Origin: Apoda limacodes
Taxonomy: Eukaryota; Arthropoda; Insecta; Lepidoptera; Limacodidae
Assembly: GCA_946406115.1 (NCBI GenBank)
Contig: OX291544.1
Coordinates: forward strand, 29,095,521-29,159,520
DNA length: 64,000 nucleotides
Reading direction: 5' to 3'
Made by a program: the position numbers and the translations under genes
In this document: positions 45,260-57,235 of the stretch, in pieces
How positions within the stretch are numbered: the stretch's first letter is position 1
Layout: each line of letters opens with the position of its first letter
Notes under the pieces: generated by a model
What the model was told of the DNA's origin: nothing
Database searches by the model: none
The model's input: the letters and a program-made list of their open reading frames with translations, nothing else

Positions 45260-45829
45260 ACTGAGTGAGGTCCTTTTTGGCTTGGCGCAACAAAAGAGTA
45301 TCTCTTTAGTATTAGTAGTATAAATTATTTCTTTTTTTCTTTCTTTTAATTCGATAAAATAATATAGTGTAATATCACAATTTAACATATTTTGTTACCT
45401 ACATGGGCACATAAAGTATATTATATTGTAAAAATACGTACAATATACTAAGCATAAATCTTCATACGTAATAATCATTTAGAATGTTTTTTTATGGTGT
45501 AACTTTTAAGCAACTTGATCGGTTAAGGGTAATAATGCTATATAGTTTGTGAATCTGATGTTTTATTGGACTCGACCCTAGATAACATAATATTCAGGAA
45601 ATTATTATAAATATAATTTTGGTTTTATGACAACATTTCCTGCAAAATTACGTCAGAAAGAGCAAAGATTAAAGTGAAATTCAGCCACGCAATCTAACTC
45701 TAATCAAATACGGTTACAATTTCAAAACGCTACGCTAGTCGATTACATACTGGAATCACCTCAGAGACTTTGGGAATTTGATGTTTAAATTTATTTCTGG
45801 AAAAGTTGAGAAATCAGTGTAATAGAGTG
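45260..45829. other. Right-arm-specific stretch without recognisable genes
   Basis: AT-rich sequence between the minisatellite and LINE C; no feature could be supported. Confidence 0.5.
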
Positions 45830-46317
45830 TGCAGACATTCGAAACGACGTTATATTCACCGTTATATAGAAAAATTGAGATTCCTCTAATTTATGGAGAT
45901 TACTCAAGTCTTTGGGCATCAGAAAATCTCCAGACCACTCTTCAATTAATTATAATCTTAACTCGCTTAATAAACATTTTACTTCCACTTCTCACAATGG
46001 ATGACACAACTAAAAAGGTAACTTTAGCTCGTCTGTGGCCTGCCACGTCCTGACTTTAATGAATTTGAGTTCAAAATAGTCACTGGCCGTGAAGTTCCGC
46101 GTGCGATACGCAGCTTACGTAGTAAAGCAACTGGTAACGACAATGTAAGCATATTTATGATCCTTCCTATAATTGATGTCCTCCTTCCTCACATTACCAA
46201 TCTTCTAAATCTCTCACTTCTCACTAATAGTTTTCATGATAGTTGGAAGAAAGCTTTCATTATCCCTCTACTCAAAATTCCTAATTCTTCCACTCTTTCT
46301 CACTATCGTCCCATATG

Positions 46318-47113
46318 CAGAGGCGGCTCGTGACAATTTTTAATGGGTGTTCACTAAAAAACAAAAACAATGAGGAATTGCTTTAATGCTAACCTTTTAT
46401 TATGCTATTTAGAACTAAAATTCATTCGCATATTTAGATTTACAAAAACGCGTCGAGCGTGTATGCTTTCGTGTCATATTTTGTGACCCTTTGTTTTTAT
46501 TTCAAACTGAGTTACTAAAATCTTTTAGCACTTTTTAATAACATCACAATAACCACATTTTATTTTGCTATAGTTACTTATTAGACAATAAACAAACTGT
46601 TTATGTAGGTTTGTATTTATTTAATTTGTTAATCAAAAACTCGCGCACGAACTAAAGCATTTGTTGTGATAGGTAAGAGCGACAACAGCGCGCCCGCGCC
46701 CCGGTCGAACTGAAGGCCCCTGCCGCGGGGGTCAAGCTGGCAACGGGTTAAAAGCTTTTTAATTGCTAATTTTTCATACAAAATCTTCTGTTTCACGTGT
46801 AAGACTGTTTCGAACTTTCTCCTTCACACTTGTGGATTCTAGCTTTAAGTCTCTGTACTGAATTTCGTTTTATAGGAGCGCAATTGATAGCGCTAAACTT
46901 AGTGACCCAGTCTCCTCAGTGCAATTCCATACTAAATCTTTAGTTAACTGTGTGTGTATAGAATGATTTAGTGAAATGCTATTTTAACATAAAGAGTAAT
47001 AGAAGCATAATAATTAATTATTTTTAGTAAAATATAAAACATATTGTTTTTTAAGTAGATAATTATTTATGGGAGTGCGCTGCACCAGCGCTCTTTAGGA
47101 CGAGCCGCCTCTG
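46318..47113. mobile_element. hAT-like non-autonomous element inserted in LINE C
   Basis: The element begins 'cagaggcggctcgtgac' and ends 'gacgagccgcctctg', a near-perfect 15-17 base terminal inverted repeat of the CAGAGGCGG type seen in hAT elements. Its 796 bases contain no transposase frame; a GC-rich patch lies at 46680-46740. It interrupts the reading 'LSHYRPI...LLPLLSKV' of LINE C. A clean 8-base duplication is not visible (cccatatg against catagata), perhaps because a SINE inserted next to it. Confidence 0.8.
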
Positions 47114-47149
47114 CATAGATATTAAATTTTTTAAATATTAAAATTTTTA

Positions 47150-47425
47150 AATATTAAGATTATAAATAAATATTTTTAGGACATTACACACAGCGCCGTC
47201 TGGCCCAAAAGTAAGCAAAGCTTGTGTTATGGGTACCAGACAACGGATACAAAAACATATAATTACTTTTTTTTTTATAAATTCATACATATCATATATA
47301 AATACACCCAGACTCCAGACTCCAGACCAACACAAATATTTATCACATAAACGTTTGTCCAGTGCGGAAATCGAACCCACACCCTTTGCACAGCAGCTGG
47401 CCACACTACCAACTGGGCTGGGCTT
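47150..47425 (-). repeat. tRNA-derived SINE, best-preserved copy
   Basis: On the minus strand the head 'agcccagttggtagtgtggc' (one mismatch to box A) is followed by 'gggtgtgggttcgatttccg' (box B region). The body has 'ttgtctggtacccataacac' and the end 'cagacggcgctgtgtgtaat'. Fragments of the same SINE are at 313-380, 8075-8340, 58367-58648 and 60170-60205. It separates the hAT element from the rest of LINE C. Confidence 0.8.
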
Positions 47426-48089
47426 CTACCTTTACTTTCTAAAGTGCTTAAGCGATTAGTCCCTGAATAACTGAGTCAATTTCTTCTCTCAAATAACCTT
47501 CTCAGCCCTTCAATTAGGTTTTCGTCCAGGTCACAGCACTATCAGCACCTTTTTGAAAATTACAGATGATGTGAGATATAACATAGAAAATCAACGTTAT
47601 ACTGTGTAAACTCTCGACTTCAGCAATGCTTTCAGTACTGTTGACTTTAATATACTACTGCGTACTACGTACCCTTAACATATCTCCGGCAGTGACCATG
47701 TGGTTTAAATCCTATTTATATGATCGCCAACAATGCATACGAACTGACTCTGGCTCCTCACATCTCCAATTATATACAGGTTCAACATTAGACCAAATTG
47801 ACAATGCTATCAATATCATTAATCATAACCTTGAAATTATATCAGATTAGGTAAATTCCTTTGGACTGATTCTTAACCCCAGCAAATTCCAGGCTATAAT
47901 AGTAGGCAGCAAACTTCAGATGGCCAATCTGGACGTGGATAAAGTAGCACTGATTGCACACAATAGTACACCAATTCCTTTTGTTCAAAAGGTAAAGAAC
48001 CTCGGAATACTAATAGTAGAATTATAGATTTCAACGGTAACTCCTCAGTGTTAGAAAAAGAACTGTCTCACACTTGTCATTTTCAAGTG

Positions 48090-48366
48090 GGCCATGTTCT
48101 TCCCCGGGCTCAAACTATATCTATGCCAAATTTGCCGGCGGTTCTACCTGCCCTAAATTCGGTAATCGGTGTAGGGTTTCAACGGAAAATTCAAAATTAT
48201 AGAAAAAACCGACTTACACTTGACGTTTTAGTCTATGACCTTTACCTTGACTCAAACTATCTCCATGCCAAATTTCATCCTAATCGGTGCAGTGGTTTGA
48301 GCGTGAACAAGACGGATAAACAGACGGACAGACAGAGTTACTTTCGAATTTATAATATTAGTATGG
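48090..48366 (+). repeat. Common lepidopteran interspersed repeat (second long copy)
   Basis: The sequence matches 26024-26340: 'ggtaatcggtgtagggtttc', 'ctccatgccaaatttcatcc' and the terminal 'tttataatattagtatgga'. It starts with a tandem-like duplication of the 'catgcc' segment. Confidence 0.7.
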
Positions 48367-48513
48367 ATATTTATCTATCAGTATATTATAAATATTTCCT
48401 GTAACGACCAAAAAAGTTTATTTCTTTAAAGTATTTTTTTACATGCGGTTTTTGGAAAATATATTTTTAAAAATATATTTTTACTCAAACATGCCCGAAC
48501 ATGTTCGAAAATA

Positions 48514-49292
48514 CGAGGGCGGTATGATAAGTAACTAGCCTAATTATTAAACACTTAACTTTCCGTAATAAAATTAATTTTATTTTGCGGCATAGTCTTC
48601 GTGAACCTCTACGCACTTATTCCATCTTCGTTCTAAAGCAGTAATGCCTTCCCTAAAATGATTTCTTTCGAGGCCTGCACAATTCTCCTCTACAGCGGCT
48701 ATGACGTCATAATTTGTGGCAAATTTCTGTCCGCCCAAAAAGTTTTGAGCTTAGGGAATAAGTGGAAGCAGATCATACTTCAATTCGTTGATTTTTGCCA
48801 TAGCTTTAACACATGTGTGAACCCTAGGTTAACCTATCTTGATGGAAGATGATAAAAAATCGGCCTTATTACTCTGAAAACGGTCCAGACATTCTTTTGA
48901 GTTTTGCACCCGAATCCTTTTTTGATCGTGCGTAAGCAATCGCGGCACCCAACAGGCCATGACACATGTACGACCACGTTTTAACCTAGCCAACCAGTTT
49001 TTTACCGTGGTATAAGGAGGAACACATTCACCCAAAACATTCTTTAACTCGTCATAGATATCTTTCCCCTTCATGCCCTTCATATGCAGAAACTTTATCA
49101 CCGCTCTTTGTTCAATCTTATTAGTTGACGAAATATATTTTCAAATGACAACAAATCAATAAAATTTTCACGCCACCATATTTAAATTGAGAACACAGGT
49201 GGCCAGAGATACGAATTTAAAAATGACATATATATTTTTTTAATTTTAACTTTTTAAATAGCAGTGGCGAGTTACTTATCATCCCGCCTACG
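48514..49292 (-). mobile_element. Mariner element with both TIRs and TA duplication, internally deleted
   Basis: The ends 'cgagggcggtatgataagta' and, read inward from the right, 'cgtaggcgggatgataagta' form a 26-base imperfect inverted repeat flanked by TA (48512-48513 and 49293-49294). The 779-base body carries a minus-strand transposase remnant (about 49101-48829). It reads 'MIKFLHMKGMKGKDIYDELK' and 'VKNWLARLKRGRT', then jumps to 'MACWVPRLLTHDQKRIR', so the stretch between the first helix-turn-helix and the WVPRLL block (normally over 60 residues) is gone. The catalytic DDD region is not readable after 'NKADFL'. It may still be mobilisable in trans. Confidence 0.9.
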
Positions 49293-49417
49293 TAGGACAC
49301 TGAAAGTACGTAGTTGAAAGATTGTAAAAAAAATATTAAAATTACTTCAAGAACACCAGGAATATTTTAGATTAAGACTAAGATTTCGAGTCCTTTAATC
49401 TTTTCTATGGACTATGG

Positions 49418-50272
49418 ATGATATGTTGGACATCAACAACATACATTGCTATGCAGATGACAGTACTGGAGACGCTTATTACACGGGTCGTGCAAGCATC
49501 CCTCGTTCCGTTGTGGAGGAAAAACGTGCAGAACTTGTGTCTCAAATCAAGATCACTCTGTCCAAGGTCTGATTCAACCCTACAAAGACACAAGTGTGCG
49601 CGTTCACCGCTAACAAAACCCCATTCACTGTTGTCCCACAATTCCAGAACACTCCCCACTCTATCTCCAAGAGCATTGGGATCCTTGGTGTTGACATCTG
49701 CAGCGATGTTCAGTTCCGAGATCATTTGCTAGACAAGGTAAAGCTGGCGTCCAAAAAACTTGGTGTACTCAACAGAGCGAAGCAGTACTTCACGTCGGGG
49801 CAAAGGTTGCTACTTTACAAGTCGCAAGTCCGGCCCCATATGGAGTACTGCTGCTATCTCGGTGCGGGTGCACCCGGATACCAGCTTGGCCCTTTTGACT
49901 CGGTTCAACGACGGACTGTGAGAATTGTCGACGATCCCAAACTCACTTGCGCTTGTACAATGGATTGTGTTCTGAGGAATTGTTCGAAATGATGCCCACG
50001 GCTACTTTCTACCATCGCACCGCTCGCCATCGACAGGGAATCCATTCTCACACTTTGGAACTGAAATGGTCGCGTACAGTGCGGTTTCAGAGAAACTTCC
50101 TCCCGCGAACGCTTGGGTTGTGGAATGAGCTCCCTGCCAAGGTTTTCTCTAAGGACTACAGTATGGGGTTCTTCAAAAAAGAAGTTATTAGATTTCTGAA
50201 GGGTCGGCAACGCGCGAGTATTGCCCCTGGTGTTGCAAGCGTCCACAGGCTACGGTGACCGCTTACCATCAT
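49418..50272 (+). pseudogene. Jockey LINE (family J), 3' half of ORF2
   Basis: The copy starts just before the catalytic box ('NNIHCYADDSTGDAYYTG') and continues 'VVEEKRAELVSQIKITLSKV'. A short deletion follows, then 'FNPTKTQVCAFTANKTPF', 'SIGILGVDICSDVQFRDHLL', 'KLGVLNRAKQYFTSGQRLLL' and 'GAPGYQLGPFDSVQRRTVRI'. After a frame break come 'PRTLGLWNELPAKVF' and the 3' tail 'ggtgaccgcttaccatc' with a poly-A run at 50272. A deletion after 'DPKLT' is evident from comparison with 58853-59395. It is the longest family J copy in the window. Confidence 0.88.
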
Positions 50273-50777
50273 AAAAAAAAAAAAAAAGTGTAAATAAAAA
50301 ATTGACCTCACTTAATGTGCACACGACGGAGTTATCATCACGCGTTCCGTCAATATAAATTAGGTTACCGTGTTTCATTTCCTTTTCTCTTCCTTTTGAC
50401 ACATTTTATGTCACACAAGTTGAGTCAGAAGTCGGAAAATTCAATTTAAATATTGTTCATTTTCTTTTTATATAAAAATACAAAATGGTAACTTTTTATT
50501 TATACGATCCACCGAACTAAGGTTTCATGTATACAACTATCTGTGCCCGGCGGCTTCGCTCGTGAAATAATTTTAAAAATATCTTATATGTGCCATTGTC
50601 CATTTGTATTCTAAATAATATACATAATCACAATATTGCTGTATTAGGAACCATAAATAACAGCTAATTCTTCAAGTTTATAACGCTGATGATATTAGAC
50701 TCTGATACGCAACATATGTTTTTGATCCGAAAACTTTGCATTTCTACTCAAATATCTATCTATAATTCTACTACTGT

Positions 50778-52795
50778 AGTGGGCGATTAGAAATGCTTGA
50801 AATTTGCACCTACTTAAAAAAAAATACCAATAACACCTTATGAAATAACACGTGCAACATTCCAGTGAGACACTTCTTACAAAGTTATGAAAACTAACAA
50901 ACGAGTGCTTAAAGTCATTTCATCTGCTAAGACACAGTATCTAAACAAAAGCTTTTATAGAAATGCTAAAACTCAAACAGTAATAAATATTCTTAAAATG
51001 ACAAAATTTAGAATTGCCTCATATGTTTCGCAGAAATTGACTTAAGTATTACCAAATGTCTAAAAGTTTTAACTGCTTCATCCAGTGTGCCACCAGTTAC
51101 AAAAAAAATAGGACAGACGTCCTATTGTCTTATGACCCACCACAAACAAGTGCGCTATTTTTGATCTATCCCTCTTGGAATTAAGTTATAGTTTAGTACA
51201 GGAGTAAAACGCTTCCTGGCTATTTTTACTGCCACACTTAACCTTTGTATCGCAGAATTAAAAACATAATTTAGCACAAATAATATAAATGGATATTATT
51301 ATTACCTTGGCATCAAATGGTAGTGAAGTAGCTATGGAATACGAGAGACCTTTAATTTCGGGACAGCGACCAAAAATCGTGGCTTTCAATCTTAAGAGTT
51401 GATGGGACACACCCGTGCCCTGAAATAAATTTAGATTTTAAGGAAATTGAATTTGATTTAAAATAAACGAAGTTGTTTCTATTCTTATAATTTATTAAAA
51501 GTTCTTATTAAATTTGTAATTAAGTTTGGTGTTCTACAAAAGCCGATAAACGAGCATAAGTATTTTACATCTTACTTAACCATTTTTTGTTATTCCAGCA
51601 ATGTTACAAATATATGTGTAACTGTAATAAACTTACTCGTCAGTTTTCACTGGTGAATAATTGTTTGTGTTACCTTAAATATGTTTAAAATAGTAATCAA
51701 GTAATTTCCTTGGGCTCATGAGATTCCAGCCGATCGCTGAAACCTTTAATTTCTGTGATATGGTTGTATTGTACTGTGTGCTAATTTATTTATATGTAAT
51801 TAGTTTGAACCGGCCAAAAGGAGGTTGTTTGAAAGTTGGATATTCTCCTCCTTTTTAGGGTTTTGGGCGGTTAGTTAAGAAAATAGACAAAGTTTCGATG
51901 GTAAATTTTTTAGTTGCATCTACCTATTAAACTTAAATATTCAGTTCTCGTAAGAAACGTTGTCAGGCTTATATATCAAAGACTTACAAAAGGGGTAAAA
52001 TATCATAGCAAGTAAATTGTTTAATAGACCTTTTTATACTATTATTTCGTTACAACAAAGAGCTTCTATTAACAAATTATATGAAATAAACGACCACGCA
52101 GAATACATAGCTATCTCTTCTTTAACGATATAATATTGACTGAAAGTGTTCCTACTATAAGAAATAGAGCAGGACTGAGAGTTTGACAATTGATTTTTCT
52201 TCTTATAATAAATAAAAGGTACCTTAAAAAAATGATCATTAAAAACTTAATTGGCCAATCAAGGCGGCTGGACGTTACCAGCTTGGGCCTAGCACAATGA
52301 ATCAAATAAAGAGAGAATCAATCTATCTCGCCTCAGAGTCGTATTCGGATACGATACTGCCGAAATCTCTGGTTTTAGTATAATACCTATTGTCCTATTT
52401 AAACTGATCACCGAATACACTTATCTAAGTTGATAAATCATTAAAACGATTACTATTTATTTTCATTGTAAAAGTTACAGTAAATATAACGCAACTTGTA
52501 ACAATAGGATCACTATTTAAGTTGTTTCAACAACAATTAACGATTTTTGCCAAAATACCTATGAAAACTGACTTTGATACGAAAAATACCTAGGACCAAA
52601 TAACCACTTCCTTCTAAAATAACGATCACAAAAATTATTAAAGTACACAGGGCTTGAACTCCGAGTACAAGCGACGAACTTCGACGAGATTTTCATCTAT
52701 TCAAATTAATTTAACACTCGCAATATTAGGTAAACAATTTAGTTAGACATCCGACTAGAGATTAATACCTTCTAGATACGTCTGGGGTTCATCAC
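50778..52795. mobile_element. 2.0 kb right-arm-specific segment of unknown type
   Basis: The left arm passes directly from the counterpart of 50770 to that of 52800 (15895-15900, 'actctagtagtataat'), so about 2 kb is extra here. The right ends read 'ctgtagtgggcg' and 'catcacactactag'. No transposase, reverse transcriptase or long frame is present; the content is AT-rich with sporadic GC motifs (51380-51420). Either a non-autonomous insertion or sequence lost from the left arm. Confidence 0.5.
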
Positions 52796-53329
52796 ACTAC
52801 TAGAGTTGGTTTTGTTTGAATCCGCCGCTAAAAGCGATTTAGGGATAGTCCACACGCGGGCCCAGTGTAGTTTGTGAACATATTTACATACGTCTTTAGT
52901 TTACCTAACTTATGCAGGTTTCCTCAGGATATTTTCTTCACCGAAAAGCCTTCGTAGAGTAACGGAAACATTGTGGTTGTTCAACAATGTAAATTGGCTC
53001 TAAAGATAAGTCCATCGCTGCCAACATTGCTTTTAATACAGTATATCTTGACTGAGGTGGTTTTAGGTATCTATGTCCAAAATGTAATAAATAACTAGCT
53101 TGAAATAAATAAAAATAACTATACTTTCATAAACGACGATATATCATAAACTAGTAAAGATAGCTTCATGGAATAAAAAGTATTTTGAAAAGAGTTTTAT
53201 TTTACTATTAAATAAGTGATTAGTTACGCATCAATGTTCCTTAGACAGTATACAGTTATCATGAGTTTTTTAGGAAAGTGACTCGATATTTTTGCGCGCA
53301 TATATATAAAATATACCTATTTAAAGTAC

Positions 53330-54360
53330 TGAGGAACCAATTTATCACGTACGTCTCCGAGTATATCACTAGGTCCAGTCGTGGCTCGGAAGATATCAAA
53401 ATCCTGAAGATTGGGGCTGGAAAAGCATGCAAACATTTGGATGCCAATACAAACTTTCTAGCCTCCAGCACCCCCTGATCTTATGAAATTAATTTTCTGC
53501 AGATGCAAAGGAAACTGTGGAAGCATGTGTGGCTGCAGAAAAGCAGGCCTGAAATGCTCTACAGTATACCTCCATTGTTCTGGCGAAACATGTAGCAGCA
53601 TTATGGAAATGTCAAAGTTAATGGAAGAAAATGAATTCGAAGATGAACTTCCAACTATGACTCCAATTTAAACTCCTGTCATTCCTCAAACTTTTACATT
53701 TGACGTTGATTAAGAGATTCTGAGCCACAGCCTGGACCATCGAAGAAAAGTAGATTAGAGTTGCTAGCTAATCAGTGATTGAAAATATTATGATGTCGAG
53801 GATTATCTTATAAGTAAGATGTCCGTGGAGTCCCAGTAGGCCTACAGGGAATACAACGTAAAAAAACGCGCCTACAGACTCTCCCTCATAGGTGGCGGGG
53901 AAAACAGTTAGGAATGAAGAAGTAGAGTTGTACGAATTTAACAAAAAAAAATTAAGAATATATTTACAATAAAAAACAGAAATCAAAAATAAGTTAAACA
54001 TTTCGTTTTGACCGGATTCTCATGAGCATTGACGAACCCGGTCAACTTTGGAGCGCTGTAACAGCGTTTTAAATGAATAAAATTAAAAAAAATAACAGAG
54101 AAAAATTTTCCTCAAAAGATCATCAACAAGATTGGTCTGAGGTAATTTATTACAAATAAATTAAAAAAAAAAAAGTTATACAGCAAAAAATATTTTTTTG
54201 CTTATAGCTTCTTTAATTTTTAATTTACGGCAAAAATTTATATAAACATATTTGTAGGAAAAACAATTTGCTAGAAATTAGTCTTCACGAATTTTTTATA
54301 AGACGCATAGTTTCCGAGATATCGCGAAAAAATTGCGTCCTCTAACAAATGCAAAGCTCA
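53330..54360 (+). mobile_element. 1.0 kb right-arm insertion carrying a cysteine-rich ORF
   Basis: Relative to the left arm (about 15340-15400) the right arm has about 1 kb extra between 'tatttaaagtactgag' and 'ggactatatccaatataa'. Upstream of the cysteine-rich frame, another frame reads 'ILKIGAGKACKHLDANTNFL', which looks like the preceding part of the same protein. The 3' third (53700-54360) is AT-rich and non-coding. The class of element is not clear. Confidence 0.6.
53483..53671 (+). CDS. Cysteine-rich CXC-like tail, probably the end of a mobile-element protein
   Basis: The 62-residue frame begins 'MKLIFCRCKGNCGSMCGCRK' and continues 'AGLKCSTVYLHCSGETC', ending in an acidic stretch. The spacing C-x-C-x3-C-x3-C-x-C-x6-C...C-x4-C resembles tesmin/TSO1-type CXC cysteine clusters, which bind DNA. 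I recall similar tails at the C-termini of multi-copy insect proteins of presumed transposon origin but cannot name the family. The upstream frame (53278-53478) ends three codons before and is probably the same gene after a frameshift. It is likely a fragment. Confidence 0.45.
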   Translation: MKLIFCRCKGNCGSMCGCRKAGLKCSTVYLHCSGETCSSIMEMSKLMEENEFEDELPTMTPI

Positions 54361-56796
54361 TGTTACATTTCAATGGACTATATCCAATATAAAAGAAACA
54401 AAAACTTCTGGAATTCCTTTCTTATTATTTTGTTACTCTAACAGTACAGATTTCATTCCTTAATCCATCGATAACTTCAAGATAAACATAAATTTTTATC
54501 TAAGATGTGAAGCAAAACGATCAGTTATAGTCAGTCCATGACGTAAAGTTTGTACACACAACAAACTGTGTCTGTTGGGACGATGCTGTCGAGCTCATGT
54601 CAGGGAGAGGCTCAAGTGATGGATCGTTTCATCTTTTCACGTAAATCATTAAAGATACGAGTTGTTAAGAACTATTGATGAGAATCGTCGTGTACGATGT
54701 ACAATGTCGTGAGAACTAAAAATTAATTGCTTTACAATAGTGCCTACATTACATTTTTCTTTGACTAGGAATTCTTCTAGAGTAATAGCTCTACATAGCA
54801 AGGTCGAAGAAATCATTTGTATCATTGGAATGATACAAACCTGGCAAATAAAAAAAAAAAGTTTTGATATAGGTAATTTTTCCAGAAAAACTATTCTTCT
54901 CTGATCCCCTTTTTAAACTGTTTTGATTTATTTCCTCTTAGCTACTTTTCATGACTTCGCCTGCGTGGATCTCGTTTTAATGTGATGTGAGTTAGCATAG
55001 GCTTAACAAAACCAATAACTCGGCTTCTTTACGATGACATATAAAAGTAGAGTGCAACAAACTTTTCTGACCAGTTGATCGAAAACTACAGTTGCCATAC
55101 TGAAATGGTGTAAACTTACAACGACACTAGCGACCAAATACCTAAAGTCAGAAGGTAAAAAAAGTTTGTTGCACTAAAAAAACTGTTCTGCGTGATGAGT
55201 CTGTTACTGACAAAAGTCCAGACAAATAAAAAATTGCATTGCATAAGTTCGACTAATTTTATTAAAGTTAGATATAGTATAGATTTGAAAACGATATATT
55301 GTTTCATATACTAACAATGCTCATCAAAGACAGTGGACACATGACAGTAAGTTTTAGAACAGTTTTACTTTATAAGAAACTACCTTTTGCCCGCGGCTAC
55401 GCTTGAAACTCTTTAAATAAATAAATGAAGGAAATATGTTTATATTTTTTTGCACACAAGAACAAAACAAAACACAAAAGTGTGTACAAAAGGCGATCTT
55501 ATAACTAGAAAGCGACCTCTTCCAAACAAACTAGCCACCCCTTGTTTTACTGAAATCAAAAAAAAATTACATTTAGCTAACCCCTTAAAAATCAAGCCAC
55601 CAATGTTGTGGTGGAAATCGTTGTTGCAATGTGAACCATGGACTCCATGGAATAGTCCTGAGAGATCTCTCGATCTGGATAAAAAGGTTTCATATCTCCT
55701 TCGTCCTTCCAGCTATCTGTGTTAAAAACCCAGGACGCCCTGTTACTCCGTTACGACGTTAAGGAATACTGCCTCGCGGCGCTGTGTTATGTCCGAAAAT
55801 ATTTATTTAATATATTTTTATTATTTGTACAAGAGTCAGGTCTATTGGATGACTTATAAATAACCAACAGACATTCTGCATTTTTGTAGATATATTAGTG
55901 AGGATTAAGAAGATACCTGTTTTTACTCTCAATACCAACCTGAAGGGGTGGTCAGAGATGTTACAAAGGTCGACGAATCACCGATGGTACCTATTAATAA
56001 TTTCATTAATAATATATCACCATACCTTTCATTCATGCATTTTCATTGTTTTTCTAAAATAATACTTTAAGATACACCTTCACATGTGTTCACTGTTACT
56101 TATACATTGACACATTAACGCCCTTTTTCATATTTACTAAAATACCTTACTCGTAAAATGATATTTCTTGTAACAATCCTGGGATGGCAAGCAGATTTTA
56201 GGTAGTCATACTTTTTTTGTTTAAAGTGATATGTACTGTTTAAAATGATATCTACCACTGAAAATACTGACATTGTCAACTATCTTTATATTTATTGTTA
56301 TTTTATTCTGTAAATAAAACTGATGACGCTTCTATAATAAACACCAAAACATCATAAAAAAATTCTTGTTTGTTATTTTTATTATCATAAAATAAATGAA
56401 TAAAGACTAAAAACTCAGGCACATATTTTAAATAATAATCAACAAAGTAAATAAAACTTAGTTTGCCTCAAGCTCAATTTACACCTTAACTTAGTTTTCT
56501 TGACTTTACCTGGCTTTATTATTTGCTAAATGCACTTTAAACTTATTTTGCAAACTTTGCGTCTCGAGCTTTTGCGACTTGCAAGAGATTAATGAGCTTT
56601 ATTTAAGTCCACTGTAAAGTCCCTCAAAACAATAGCAAGGAAGTAGTTCAACGACGGCGGTGTACCGGCTATTCATGTTTTATATCTCTCTTTTTCATTA
56701 AATTTTATGAAAATGTGTAATTCTAAAGATATGAATGCTTTTCAAACGCTTTTGTCACCTTAAAAAACCTACTAGAGATAATAAAACGAAACCAGC
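54361..56796. other. Shared arm sequence without recognisable genes
   Basis: This stretch pairs with the left arm in pieces: 54430-54690 with 15060-15300, 54800-55480 with 12950-14050, and 55570-56790 with 7080-8550. No frame is conserved. The site at about 54795 is the empty target of the left-arm element 14052-14963. Confidence 0.6.
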
Positions 56797-57235
56797 CTAT
56801 AAATTATGATAAAAGACTAAGATTAATGAAAAGGTTAAATAAAATAATATCTGATGATAACAGTTATATTTTTATTACAATTTGAGTATGTTTAGCATAA
56901 GCAGTCTTTACCTACTGCTGCACCGTTTTCAGCATTTTAGTCATTATCGCACTAGTACCTTTTACTTTACAGTTTTTATTAAATTTTTAGGAAGAAAAGA
57001 GCCTATGAACTAAGTTTCTTTAAGTGTGCTGAGAACAGTCGTATGACACTCGTGGGCTCTCCTCTCTTGTGTCATATCGTACTATTATTAAAAAAATATT
57101 ATGTATTGTAATATACTATTATTTAACGGCCGAACAAACACAAAACACCTTAAGGAAACATGGAGATTGACTTTTAATATTGTTTTTTTTATATTTATTG
57201 AAAAATACGTCACATTAACACCAAAGTGCATGAAA
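56797..57235. mobile_element. 0.44 kb right-arm insertion of unknown type
   Basis: The left arm at 7085-7100 reads 'gatatatttcgtttcgattt' without a break. The right arm has about 440 extra bases between 'ataaaacgaaacc' and 'aaatatatctttatt'. It contains no frame or clear terminal repeat. Confidence 0.55.

Larger units (their letters stand above)
45830..48030 (+). pseudogene. LINE C: decayed reverse transcriptase split by a hAT element and a SINE
   Basis: Before the break (to 46317) the frame pieces read 'FEFKIVTGREVPRAIRSLRS', 'DSWKKAFIIPLLKIPNS' and 'LSHYRPI'. After the two insertions the sequence resumes at about 47435 with 'LLPLLSKVLKRLVPE', 'LRTLNISPAVTMWFKSYLYD' and 'RQQCIRTDSGSSHL'. 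Then, with the catalytic-box region deleted, it reads 'NSFGLILNPSKFQAIIVGSK' and 'PIPFVQKVKNLGIL' (to 48030). Wording and deletion position resemble LINE A (2775-4893), so they are probably one Jockey/CR1-like family. It is dead. Confidence 0.8.

Noticed and set aside
45111..45323. Repeat protein (YCCSFTG)n
   Set aside because: The 21-base unit keeps several frames open on both strands; no start context, no continuation outside the array.
50778..52795. CACTA transposon
   Set aside because: Ends read TAGTG...CACTA, the reverse of a CACTA element, and no transposase or exact TSD is seen.
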